Assembly: GCA_003260075.1 (NCBI GenBank)
Contig: QLIY01000539.1
Span: 37,114-101,113 of the forward strand
Length of the DNA: 64,000 nt
Origin: Phallusia mammillata
Lineage: Eukaryota; Chordata; Ascidiacea; Phlebobranchia; Ascidiidae
Reading direction: 5' to 3'
The notes under the pieces were generated by a model. The model did no database searches. It was not told the DNA's origin and saw nothing but the letters and a program-made list of their open reading frames with translations. A program made the position numbers and the translations under genes. Positions 52,373-64,000 of the stretch are shown here, one piece after another (position 1 is the stretch's first letter; every line of letters starts with the position of its first letter).

Positions 52373-53719
52373 TCTTTACTTTATTTCATTCACTTCACCA
52401 TTGTTTTAGCGCATTTGCAACCTCTAGGTTTTGCCGCCGTGTCCTGTTTTTACGTGCAGTATTTTTACAATGTGTTACTATGTTTGTTACGTCAAAGTAC
52501 GTGTAAACAACATAGAATACTCAAACAAATCGATAACTATTTGGACCAGAAAACATTGGTATTGTGTTGTGAAAAACTGTTTCATAACTAAACTTCCAAG
52601 TCATACCACTTTTCTGATCAAGTAAAGTTGGCTTACGATAATTAAGTCATCAAAAGGGTGTTTCCTCTAACCTAGCTGCAAACTGTGCATTGATTTTGTC
52701 ACACTTGACTAATTTTGAAAAATAAACTACGGACACACGATAAACACACAAAGAATTTAACACAATGCCTTCTCTTGACTTTTGTACAATTTCAGTGTGA
52801 CAAAACTCCAAACAGAGATACATCTCAAAACGAAAAAATAATTACGAAAAAATAGGGCAGCACCCGCAAAAAATTACTACTTTAACCCCGTAACTAGAAA
52901 GTAATAGTAGCCAAACACATACACTTTGGCAATAATTAAGAGTCTCAGTTTTTGTGATCTATCTCCGTAGCACTTAAGTAAACTTTGGCCGGCCGATAAA
53001 AGTTCGTCCTGATTTACGATAGTTAATCTACATCAAACAACAGGTAGATCCACTCTCTGTCGTACTGGTTACTTTTAAGGTAATAGCAATTGGGAGAGGT
53101 TGTTTACCAAGTACATTTGTTTGGTCGCTTTCTCGCTGAAAGTGGACAGGCCATTTATCTTTTTAATACTGACCTCCGGATTACTGACACTATCCAGTGA
53201 CTGTTTCAATATTGTTGGGTTTTGTGCAGATCCCCCCCCCCTATTTCATTCACTTCACCATTGTTTTAGCGCATTTGCAACCTCTAGCTTTTGCCGCCGT
53301 GTCCTGTTTTTACGTGCAGTGTTTTTACAATGAGTTACTATGTTTGTTACGTCAAAGTACGTGTAAACAATATAGGATACTCAAACAAATCGATAACTAT
53401 TTGGACCAGAAAACACTGGTATTGTGTTGTGTAAAACTGTTTCATAACTAAACTTCCAAGTCATACCACTATTCTGATCAAGTAAAGTTCGCTTACGATA
53501 ATTAAGTCATCAAAAAGGTATTTCCTCTGACCTAGCTGCAAACTATGCATTGATTTTGTCACACTTCATTAATTCTGAACAATGAACTACGGACACACGA
53601 CAAACACACAAAGAATTTAACACAATGCCTTCTCTTGACTTTTGTAAAAGTTGAGTGACACTCCAAACATATACATCCCAAACCGGAAAAATAATTACGA
53701 AAAATAAGCCCCCCCCCCC
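52373..53719. repeat. about 470-bp near-duplicate bounded by C10 and C11 tracts
   Basis: Copy one about 52373-52845, unique spacer 52846-53231, C tract 53232-53241, copy two 53242-53708, C tract 53709-53719. The copies differ by about 3 percent. Unlike most cases, roughly 390 bases of unique sequence separate copy one from the tract. Confidence 0.8.
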
Positions 53720-56700
53720 TAACTGATAAGCATTTGTCACCCTGCGTGGTCATGGCAAATTGCGTTAAACATTAACATGGTGGTCCCAATATTTTTTGAC
53801 TGAACGCTTTATGTAAACTTGCGCTAACAACAAAAGTTACAAATATGCCACAAAAGCGGAGGGGGAATATTTATCAGACCTTTTGTGTTTTTCTTTTATC
53901 GAGGTCACATTATATTGACTAATGCAGCACACTTTTTAAATGGCCAATATGTTGCAGTCATGTCTTACTCTAAACTAAATAAACAAAAAGCTGATAGTTG
54001 CCTTCACTTTGGGTATAGGGCCAAACACTTTATGGACCCAACTGCAAGCATACAGGTAAAAACAAACTTATAATTGCTTGTAAAATGATATTAAAGCTGT
54101 AATCTGACTTTTCTGGAATACAAATAAAAGTTTCTTGTACACACTAAAAACTTACGACTTGTTTATAAAGTGTCTAAAAATTTATTTTCCAATACTGCAG
54201 ATTATAAACAGAAACGAAAGTTAGCTTTATTAACAGATTAAAAACGACAATTTTCGTTTCCCCAAAGGTTCAACAAAAGTCTGCCAATCTCGTAAAGTAG
54301 TGCTTGGTTAAAAATTCTTGCGTCTGTCTGAATTATGCCGCTGTGTTGTTGTAACTTATCCCTGATGAATAGGCTGGACAAACATTGGCTTGAGGTACAA
54401 TTACGCCACACACCGCGGAAAAACACAACAATATCGAAAAAGCACGGGCATGAATGAAGGTCAATTCCATGTACCTGTTTAGTTTCAGCCATTTTATTCT
54501 GACTCAATAAAGTCTCCTACAGTTGTAAACCAACCTTTTACAATTTATATACTTGTACTGCCTGCTAAAATTAATTACTAAACAAATTGCCAACTTTTAG
54601 TTACAATTGCAACTTTCATTGGATAATAAAATTAATATAAAATACCGTTTTTAATCCTAAATTTTTAACCAAATGTGCAACGTTTATTCTAAACTGTATC
54701 AATACATACAGTAGATGTCAATCTGTTTGTAGTCTACACATTTGAATTTTTTTTATTTGACGTGTATATGTTTGCAAAACACTGAAATCCGAATCTTAAT
54801 ATAAAATAAAAACAACAAAATAAGAAATCGTTGCTAAAACCAAAGTTTATACGAAAGGCAATTTTGCAATTTGTACACTTAGATGTTTTTTGTTCTTAGC
54901 AAACCTACACAATTTTGTTCTTAGCAAACCTACACTATACACTTACTGCTGAACGAAAAGCCCAATTGTCTTAAGAAAGAGTAATCAGAACAAAACAAAC
55001 ACACAAGAAACTATTATGACCACCAACGTAGCACGCAGTTGACTCTTTAATTGCTACCCAAGGACGTTACTGGACATCAGTGCAGTTGCGTGCTTTAGCG
55101 AAGACTGCATATGTGAATACCATGCGGCGAATATGAACACACTGCACTAAGCACAACGTACAAACCGACGAAGGGTGCCGGCCTTATTGTGTATTATACT
55201 GACGTCAAATTCCAGCAAGCAAAGTTGTTAATATCGCTCAGTTATCAATTGTGTTAGATATTGCTTGCTGGAATGTCAGATATTTCTAAATGAAGCGTTG
55301 CTTTACCATTTTGATTTTGGAAACAATTATTTTTAAAACGTTTTAAATGTGATTAAGGCAACGCTTTCTAGAAAGCAAATATTATACGCAATGCACATTG
55401 TTGATGCAAGACCTGTTTCATTCCGAAAATACAGTGCTTTACTTTAAAAATAGGTTGTCATGGAAACGAATGCCCACCCATGAATTGAATTCTATCATTG
55501 AATGTATTTTATATTTGAAACGGAAAAATCGGATTAGCCGTTTCGCCGTTAATGGGTTAAACAAGATTTTAAATTCAATACAAATTAGCTATTTTCAGCC
55601 AGTTAAAGCTATTAAATGCTAAAAGCTGGTCACATTAGCATCAATAAAATTTCCTAAATTTTCTACAGTTGTAATACACGTTTTTTAAATGCCTTACAAT
55701 ACTATATATAGCTAGTTTAAACTATTTAGCGCTTAGTCATGGTAGGCTCGCTAAGCTAACATAACACACCTACCTGCTGTAACCTAGTAGCCTTTAGCCT
55801 GTGGCTCATCAGATTTCTCGAGTTAATTTTTTAATATTATCATTACAAAACCAATGCAATAAACACAAATGCCGAAAAACTATAATACGACACAACTCAC
55901 CGACAAATAAATTAATTTCTCGACTCAATTTTTTGATACAAAAAGTAAGTCGATTACATCGATAAACTAACACTCGCATTTTAAATGGAAATGCTTGCTT
56001 AATGTTTAGTATCCTTTTCTTTACGTGTTTTATTATTTTTTGCATATGTAACACCCCCGTTAGGCTCATTTATACGCGAAATACCGAAAATACACAATCA
56101 CAATCTCAACCCTTCGAAAACGAAATATCGACGTTGTAAGGGTTGAAATCATATTTTGTTCCTTAAAGATAACGTAGTATTTAAAGCTAGCTGGTGATTT
56201 TTTGAAGGTCAACTATATGGTAATGACCTTACTACAAGTTTCATACATATATAAATTTTTTAAGACTTGTTAAGATTTTTATTGTGTACAATGATATCTA
56301 TCGTTCAATAGAACTTTTTGAACATTATCAGGCTGAAATAAATTTTTAAAACCATGTATTTTTTATTTATATATATTGTCTGACTTGGTCAGCTCGTCAC
56401 AGGCTGCTGGTAATTCTGTTTATAGCTGTAAAAATAATAGCAAAGCGACCCAGCAAAATATTTCACACAGCTTATTTAAGTTGATTATTATCAATAGATT
56501 TTTTAATTTGCTGATATTCACATAAATTTGAAAACATTGATCGTGTGGACGGGCTGCTAGCTCGGGGTAACTGCCACTTTTGGTATTGGTCTTTTGACAT
56601 TGGGAGAAGACTGCTCGGCAAGGGAAGATGCCTTCATTTGAAAGCGGTGACGAGCTTTGCGTGGAGCACTGCAATAAATTCATGAACATTATTGATTGCT

Positions 56701-56733
56701 TATTCACTGGAGTGCATTAGCTATGACAGGCAA

Positions 56734-59700
56734 TTACCCTGCTGGCTTGTCTGTGCCTTGGTCCGTTGCTGCGCCAACGCCATCGGGGGTTTCCCTACCT
56801 TGGTCACGGTCTATTGGTGGCAAGCGAAACGTGTCGCGACGCTGGTAACCGGCTCTTCTGTGCACAGGGCATGGACTCGGCTGTGTTTCGGCAAGAGGAT
56901 AACCCAGGGCAGAGAGCTTGGCTTGCAATCGGGTGTCATTTACCAATTTAGTGGGATTTTCTCGTCGTTTCTGTTTCTTCGGTAGTCGGACAGGTTTTCG
57001 ACCCAAAATGTCGCGCATCATCTGTAATACGTTGGTATGGTTTGTAAATATCAATATTCAACAAATCATTTGATCACCACAGCGTGATTTAACAGGTGTT
57101 TTTGTTGCTGAAACGAAGTTTTTATTTAACGCATTTTGTGTTTGATTTTGTTTACGTGGACAACGATGTTAAACGTATATACACCCTGTGATAGTGCAGC
57201 GCAAACATGGGCCTTCTTAACACAGCTGCGAACCTATACGTCGCAATCATGGTAAAACAAAAGAAACAGGAAAGGACCAATGCTAAAACAACAGCTTGCA
57301 ACAGCTGTAAAAATGGAAATTGAACGAAAAACGTGGCCCAGATAAGATTTTCACTTTAAAAACTCTTTAGACTTCGAGAAAAAAATTACATCGAAATGAC
57401 GTTCCTTGTAAGTGGTAAACAATACCGAATGTTAATCGTATTATGACTGCCAACTATAAGCTACGCAACCATTGCAGGCAAACAATAGAAAACATCATTT
57501 ACAGTTGCATTGCTCTACTCTTTTTGTGTTGACAATTTGTCGTTCAGCAACACGTTTGTCATTGTCACGATAACTGTATTTACCTTTTTCTTGTAATTTT
57601 TCCATCGGAGATTTGTCATCCATCTCTCAAACGAATCTTCCTCGGATAATAACCGCATGTTGGCAGTAAAGAGCATCTCTCGCACCGACATAGTCTTTGT
57701 TGCATCCGTCACGGCACCAGCTTATTTCACAATTTTAGATGCCACATTTTACAGTTAAAGCAATGTACAAACACATCATAAAAACACTCGACTTACAACA
57801 TCTACGTTTTTTTGTTCGCAAACAAAGCAAATTTATTCAAATACTTACAGGTCCTTTCAAGTGCTACAATGGCATGTCTGGGTATTATGAGACACTCCAC
57901 TTTGCTAGTTGTAACAACGTAAGTCGAGGTCAGATCCTCGCCAATGCCGAAATAGTCGCTACGTTCAAGGTGACCTGCGTTTAAGTGACTGTATTTTTCG
58001 CAAATGTAGACAAAAGTACTATTTGTACTTTGTCGGCACAAAATCATGATGCGCAATTCAAAGTGCATGGCTGCAGCGAGGGTATATAATGCTACTCACT
58101 GTGGCCCTCAGTGTATCAGTTCATTAAGACTCGAAAATTACTCTTTTAGAAACCAAATTTAACATTTCTGTCAAATTTGGAGCAAACATTTCTGTCAAAT
58201 ATATACTTGGCCCCCCCCCCCACTATTTGTACTTTGTCGGCACAAAATCATGATGCGCAATTCAAAGTGTATGACTGCAGCGAGGGTATATAATGCTACT
58301 CACTATGGCCCTCAGTGTATCAGTTCATTAGGACTCAAAAATTACTCTTTTAGAAACCAAATTTAACATTTCTGTCAAATTTGGAACAAACATTTCTGTC
58401 AAATATATACTTGGTATGTTAAGATGAACATAAATTAATAATTGGGTTCAACCCTAAAGCGTTTATGCAGACCAGCAACCACGGCACACTCATATGTGAA
58501 TCATATTACGTCCGGCCCATTGAGGGCGTTATATCTAATCAGAAAGCATTCCCACATATATTTGGTCTATTTTAAGTCACCCAGCCAATATGCCAATCAG
58601 AGTATGCCCTCGACCTGACGTACTATGATTTATAAATGAGTATGTTTGCATAAACGCTTCGGGGCTGAACCCAGTTATGAATGTAAGTTATATTTATCTT
58701 TGCCAATATAGGTGTACGTATAATGTTTATGTTAGAATTATCAATTACACAAGTTAAAACCCCCCCCCCCATATAGGTGTACGTATAATGTTTATGTTAG
58801 AATTATCAATTACACAAGGTTTCGTTAAAAAATACAGTGAATAGTTTAGTTTACGTGAAAAATGCTCACCAATCACAAGTAGACGTTTGCTTAGCTGTTT
58901 GCTTCGGCTTTGAACCGACTTAAGAGCGTCACCTGGCGGAGGAAGCGACAACATTGTTTGTCCTTTGCCGAGGTGAGACGTTGTTTCCATGATCGTTATT
59001 TTCTGCACGAAATTTACTAATTTAGGCTACTGATACTTGCTGTTACATAGACACATAATTTACTCTGCAAACACTGATAAGTCGATATATACAAGTAAAG
59101 CAATAAACAATACCCATGCCATTCAAAAGGTATATTAAAACCACTTATGAACGTCAAACTACATTTTTTTGACAAAAAAAAAACAGAAAACAGATTTAAG
59201 TCCCACCTTATTTTAAAAAACAAATTTACAATCGGAGGCATTTTATTCTAAATGGGCGTTTCTCAACGCAATGTATTTATTTCTCCTTTCTTCATTTGAT
59301 TGTATCTTGTCATTTCGATGAAATTAATTGTCTCACCCGCACAATCCTACAAGAACCCGACACAAGAAAGTGAAAATGTTCTGGTGTATGATTTGTGTCT
59401 CCCACAATTATTGTGTCCACTGGAAACTCAATGATCTTACAATTCACGTTGATGTGTTTCAGATCAACTTCATTCCAATTTCTGCAAATAACTTACAAGT
59501 TCCCTGCATGCACCAAATAGCCGAAAATTTTCAATGATAAGCTTTACTAAAATAACGTTTTAATACTAAACAAAATGCCGTTTTTTTCTATTTTTTTGGT
59601 GGGTTGAATAGCTTTTGATAAGTCGTACATTTTTTTTACTTACGAGAAAAATGATAGAGATTTGAGAATGTTAAGTCGATCTTGCCATTCCTGTTCATAG

Positions 59701-62496
59701 CTTCGACGTAAAACCATGTCAAAATCGGGTTTGTCAACACGAAGAAACTGCGACGTGCCTAACAAATATTTATAAACCTGCAGACTGTTTGTTAACTGTT
59801 AGCAAGTGGAGAAGTTAATATTTTTAACCAGAAAAACGAAAAACAATTCCAAAATGTTTCAGGCATTTTGAAACAGAAGAATAGGTCACACAAACTTTTT
59901 GTTTCTACATTCCATTCATGGGTATACTAGGAACACTATACATGGACTTAAAAAATAATTTAACTACGTAGTGTGCTTATGTATACACCACAAAGTTTAA
60001 AACAGATGTTTTAACAATCGCTGTTGGCATTATCTGCTGTGCATGAACCGGCAACTCAAGTTCTTTGCTTTTTGTCAAGATATTTAATACATACATCATT
60101 TCACACCGCGGTAAAACAAACGTTACCCTTGCAAACGATGGTAGCCGTCCTTTTGCCCCCCCCCCATACACCACAAAGTTTAAAACAGATGTTTTAACAA
60201 TCGCTGTTGGCATCATCTGCTGTGCATAAACCGACAACTCAAGTTCTTTGCCTTTTGTCAAGATATTTAATACATACATACATCATTTCACACCGTGGTA
60301 AAACAAACGTTACCCTTGCAAACTATCGTAGCCGTCCTTTTACAATCTTGAATCAGCGCAAGTTCACCAAACGACGATCCAGCAGGGACTTCCCCTACGA
60401 CGTGACTCTTTTTCTCGCCGGTTCTCATATCGGTTTGACTGACCTGAAAACAGTTTTGTTGTGGTCTTTAACATTAATCGTTGTAAAAAAAACGGACAAG
60501 CCCATTAGAAATTTAGAAATTACAGTTTGTTTACTTTACACAAAACGTGGTCATTGGCATAGTATAACTTTGAAGTTTTGAAAGCTTAATCAAATGTTTC
60601 TATTATACATAAGGCTAACGACAACCTGGCAAAGGGAGCGTTTAATTAAACGAATTTTTGCCCATTTGTTACTCGAATTTTTTGTCACGTGGTTCTTGGA
60701 ACACTTCCTTAATCGTGTTATTGTTGGAAATAAACTTTTTAAAGATAACTATGCAATCTGATCATATTTCGATATTGATTTTAGGTGGGTTTTTTCAGCT
60801 TCTACTGTTTACATTTATTGAATACTAACCTGAACTACGACACTTCCTGATACAATAAAGTACATAGAAAATCCAAAATGTCCTTCCTGTATGATCACCC
60901 GGCCATCCTCAAATGTTTCGAAGTGCATGACACGAGTCAGCTCCTTTCTTACCATGCTCGAATATTTGACGAAACACTGAAAACACTGGGTATGTCTTTT
61001 GTTTTTTCTATAAAAAACAGGTTTACTATTGTTTTTCCAACAATAACTGGTCCCAAAGTTTGAGAACAACTAGTCCAACGACTTACAAACAATTAAAAAA
61101 ACGCTTTTTAAAGATTTTTAAAAGCTAAAAGATATATATATACAACTTTTGAACCATAACAACAGATGAAAAGTCACGAAATGTTTTTACCTTCATCTGT
61201 TGGACGACGGAATGAATAAGTTCAAGTTCGTCCTCAGTTCTTTCCCACGCATTTTTCATCAGAATAAACCTCGCGCGTTTTGATAATCCCGCATTTCCTG
61301 AACTTCCCGCTTTGAACGCGTTCACATTAAAATGAAGGGTGTCCTGGTCTTCGTACCTTTAAGCATACAATGACTTTGCGAAATTTCAGGCATGAGACTA
61401 ACCACGAGCAGTAGTTTCTTCTGAACATACAGATTACATGTTTTTGTGACAAGTATCAAAAAACCAAAATTTGTTTGAAAGGAAATACTGCTGAACATTC
61501 CAAATTACTATACAGCCGTCCAGCAACAAAGACCTAATCATGTTGTCAAATACCTTGAAAATGTTCGTTATTTTCCTAATTCAGATGCACTTGGTTTACG
61601 AAACAATGAGTTACTTTCTTCTGGTTACTCTTTACCATGTTTTGTTAAGATCTTCGGTGCTGTGTTCTTCCTTGACGTTTACCAGTGGTATTTGCCACCT
61701 TCTAGCTCTTATGATTGACCGCACTACGTTTTTGAAACTCGGACGCTGATTTTGGTTTGTCCAACGAAGTAGGGGATTTCCTTGCTAAGACATATGGTTT
61801 TATAAATGTAAAAAAGTTTAGCATAATTCAAAGTTTTGAAATGGGAAACAACACCAACTTACAGGTTGTGGTTGTTCAATTTCCTCCTCGTCGTCATTAT
61901 TGTCCTTTGGTATATTACCGGCAGATGGCACTGGAGTTCCACCTGTCAAGTTAAGCAAATCAGTTTTGTGCATAAACCCCCCCCCCCTGGGAAACAACAC
62001 CAACTTACAGGTTGTGGTTGTTCAATTTCCTCCTCATCGTCATTATTGTCCTTTGGTATATTACCGGCAGATGGCGCTGGAGTTCCACCTGTCAAATTAA
62101 GCAAATCAGTTTTGTGCATAAATCAAAACTTGGTACTGTGAACTAATCCAAAAACCTCAACTTTATGATTTGTTTTTGTTTATATTCGAAGATTAATTGC
62201 AAAATTAAAATTTTCCATTTGGTTATTTTTACGGCCTTTAATAAAACATTTAACCAGAGTTTAAACTGAGTAAAAATCTAAAAACCAAGTATATTTTATT
62301 CCAACTGTCTTTTCCACTGACCAGCATTATGCAAATTTCTGTTGCCGAACACTAATTTTTCTTCCAAATCAGAATCCATTTTTGTCACGCCAGTAATATC
62401 TGGCAACACAAAGTCACAATGACCCAGTCTTGCCATGTGTCTTGGATCCTCATTTAGAATAAAATACTCTTCTTCATCTTCGTATTTAACCTTCAT
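56734..62496 (-). CDS. CNBD2: CNBD2-like protein with two cyclic-nucleotide-binding domains
   Basis: Relative of PKA regulatory subunits; the mammalian family member is linked to sperm flagella. Exons: 62322-62496, 62009-62088, 61636-61784, 61191-61356, 60830-60976, 60314-60443, 59644-59758, 59337-59481, 58870-59002, 57849-57974, 57584-57720, 56734-57021; 1791 nt, 596 aa, every phase matching. The N-terminus is acidic. A basic segment (SIIRARRWQ) precedes SKRARFILMKNAWERTEDEL. The first CNBD is at about 190-300: EDGRVIIQEGHFGFSMYFI, then phosphate-binding cassette FGELALIQDCKRTAT with Glu266 and Arg275 kept. The second CNBD is at about 322-450 (HFHFLVSGSCRIVR, DYFGIGEDLTSTY) and lacks the cassette Arg. 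The tail is basic then Pro/Arg-rich. The 62009 exon has an alternative allelic copy at 61863-61942. I start at ATG 62496; upstream in-frame codons offer no better Met. Confidence 0.9.
58010..58417. repeat. about 200-bp near-duplicate around C11
   Basis: Left copy 58010-58210, tract 58211-58221, right copy 58222-58417, just upstream of the CNBD2-like exon 57849-57974. The intron is affected, but the exon itself is single. Confidence 0.85.
58702..58819. repeat. 50-bp near-duplicate around C11
   Basis: Left copy 58702-58757, tract 58760-58770, right copy 58771-58819, in a CNBD2-like intron. The copies are identical over the overlap. Confidence 0.85.
59983..60345. repeat. 173-bp near-duplicate around C10 reaching into a CNBD2-like exon
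   Basis: Left copy 59983-60155, tract 60156-60165, right copy 60166-60345. The left copy includes only the last 23 or so bases of the exon at 60314-60443 with its donor, so it is a truncated exon copy. Confidence 0.85.
61850..62121. repeat. about 127-bp near-duplicate around C11 containing an exon
   Basis: Left copy 61850-61976, tract 61977-61987, right copy 61988-62121. Each copy holds a complete 80-base CNBD2-like exon with its splice sites. Confidence 0.85.
61863..61942 (-). pseudogene. second copy of CNBD2-like exon 2
   Basis: Same 80 bases as 62009-62088, with the same acceptor and donor and two base differences (one changes Ala to Val). The copies are separated by an 11-C tract at 61977-61987. 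Only one should be in the mRNA; using both would shift the phase. Confidence 0.8.
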
Positions 62497-62868
62497 TTTA
62501 ACACAACCTATCACTTACTGTACGCAGCAATCTGATTGTCGCGTCACAGTTGGGTTTATGATCGAACAATGTAGACATTGTGACGACATTGAGCATATAA
62601 AAGTTCACAAAAATTTACGATTTCCAAACGGAGCTGCTGGCAACAATGATACCACAAATTTTATTAGTCAATCCACCTTTATGTGTTGACAGCAATTGTA
62701 GTCTCATGGCTGTGTACTGGTATGTGGATTATGGTTTTGGCTGCAATAGGTCTTGAGACAAATGTTGTTATTGTGCAACAATGGTGGGGTTACAAACACA
62801 CGGCACTCCAGCAAAAGCAAATAAAAGTTCATCGCTTTTAGAATTGTCAGTCAAACATTTAGTCTATT

Positions 62869-63147
62869 ACGGGGGTCGAATTTGAACTCAGTAGGAATAT
62901 ACAAACTTGTTCCTGGGGCCAATGATTTAACTTTGTTTACACACTGCAAGATATGCCACTAATAAACGTGAAAAAGTTACATGTAAAAATCGTGGTTTTG
63001 CACCCCCCCCCCCGGGGGTCGAATTTGAACTCAGTAGGAATATACAAACTTGTTCCTGGGTCCAATGATTTAACTTTGTTTACACACTGCAAGATATGCC
63101 ACTAACAAACGTGAAAAAGTTAAATGTAAAAATCGTGGTTTTGCGAC
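62869..63147. repeat. 134-bp near-duplicate around C11
   Basis: Left copy 62869-63002, tract 63003-63013, right copy 63014-63147, in the spacer between the CNBD2-like gene and the partial gene at the right edge. Three substitutions. Confidence 0.85.
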
Positions 63148-63575
63148 CTTTTTTATTACTACCCATGCCCAACACCAAATTTTGACAAACATGAATAGAT
63201 TACTATCAAATAGTACATACAGGCATACGATATATTATATGCCGTAACTTTGAGTCCACGATATAAAAATCTCAACAGTCACGTATCTACCATGTGTGAC
63301 TTGTCATTTTTGTCTGTCGAAATCAGCAAAAACCGCAGAGGGTTATGGAAATAACATCAGATACGTAAATAATACCCCTTCTTGCTGGCGCCTATGCCAC
63401 AAACGTGACTTGGTGCATTAAAATTTGAATTAGTCTCTACTTAAATTTTTTTGGAAAAGAAAATTGGAAAAGAAAAGGCCTACAGCTAAAAAAAAACTCT
63501 TTTTGGAAGCTTGTTCTTTCTTTTATCTTTTTTTTACATATTGTTACCATAATTTTAAATTTCAATTTTATTGTC

Positions 63576-63795
63576 TCAATAAAATGAATTATTGTAAGAA
63601 AACAGCTTTTCTTCGTACAAGTCTACATCATCGGGTTCCAAGCCGCTGTCACTCAAGCTGCCAATCAGCGAATCAGATGACTCCACGTCATCGGTGTCGC
63701 TCCACCTTCGTCCTGCACTAACCTCCGGTTGTGTATTTTTGCTTGAGTCTGCTTCAGGTTTCGATTTATGCTTATGACTGGATTTCTTTGACCTC
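63576..63795 (-). CDS. terminal exon of a minus-strand gene entering from the right (partial)
   Basis: Acceptor TGCAG just right of 63795, then an open frame (RSKKSSHKHKSKPEADSS, later SDTDDVESSDSLIGSLSD) ending LFSYNNSFY and a TGA at 63576. AATAAA follows four bases later (63567-63572 on this strand), which supports a 3'-terminal exon. It is rich in Ser, Asp, Lys and Glu; no domain recognised. An internal GTTAGT could be an alternative donor. Confidence 0.5.
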
Positions 63796-64000
63796 CTGCA
63801 TAATTCAAACAAACTACTCAACTGCAGCATAGCGAGTGGAGAATAAACTGCATAAAATCATGAATAGATACTTCAAAATAGTGCTGTAAACCTAGCAAAA
63901 AACGTAAATGACTACTATTCTGTTCATGCTCTAGCTAGGGCAATGCAATTTCAAACTTTGGTTTCTTTAGCAACGAAATGGGGAAAGCTACATATAAAAC

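Larger units (their letters stand above)
44350..56600. other. long gene-poor region
   Basis: No chain of exons supported over about 12 kb. It may hold the 5' introns and signal exon of the receptor gene. It also contains the N-junction duplicate, one hAT-type element, a truncated hammerhead-like repeat and a 470-bp duplicate. An isolated 53-codon frame starts at 46348. Confidence 0.5.

Noticed and set aside
56692-56985. 97-codon plus-strand frame
   Set aside because: It is the opposite strand of the confirmed last CNBD2-like exon (56734-57021).
62296-62514. First CNBD2-like exon read through to a stop as a 72-codon gene
   Set aside because: A good donor at 62321 joins in phase to the next exon and the chain continues through eleven more exons; the apparent upstream start uses GTG.
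7-63013. CRISPR-like or phased repeat array from the regularly sized G/C tracts
   Set aside because: The spacing is irregular, there is no shared repeat beyond the homopolymer, and the genome is an intron-rich animal.

Overview
This is a eukaryotic, intron-rich, AT-rich window from an animal. The gene content is metazoan: a NEK1 kinase, an MSL3 chromodomain/MRG protein, a parathyroid-hormone-receptor-like class B GPCR and a CNBD2-type double cyclic-nucleotide-binding protein. Introns are short to medium with GT-AG borders. Near-identical duplicated segments differ by a few percent, as alleles of a very heterozygous species would. This fits an invertebrate deuterostome such as an ascidian, but the species assignment is inference.

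Layout. 1-2.85 kb: duplicated segments punctuated by G tracts, with one possible orphan exon. 2.9-6.2 kb, minus: MSL3-like gene, 11 exons, cut off at its 3' end by a 35-base G run. 6.2-7.35 kb: short head-to-head interval. 7.35-20.98 kb, plus: complete NEK1-like kinase, 29 coding exons, 1312 aa, all splice phases consistent. 21-29.3 kb: no gene seen, several hAT-like elements. 29.3-31.96 kb, plus: four-exon secreted Cys-rich protein of unknown family with a dibasic-rich pro-region. 33.3-44.3 kb, minus: 14 exons of a PTH-receptor-like GPCR (657 aa without the signal-peptide exon), tail-to-tail with the secreted gene. 44.3-56.7 kb: long stretch with little coding signal, perhaps 5' introns of the receptor gene plus intergenic DNA. 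56.7-62.5 kb, minus: complete CNBD2-like gene, 12 exons, 596 aa. 63.58-63.8 kb, minus: last exon of another gene entering from the right.

The dominant non-gene signal is 26 homopolymer tracts, each exactly 10 or 11 G (C after about 53 kb). Most sit precisely between two adjacent near-identical copies of 20-470 bp. Single N characters sit at three equivalent junctions. I read these as unmerged allelic contig ends rather than a biological repeat system, but the regularity is striking. They duplicate exons in MSL3, NEK1, the secreted gene and CNBD2. The genes do not form an operon; two (NEK1, CNBD2) belong to families linked to cilia or sperm, which may be coincidence.
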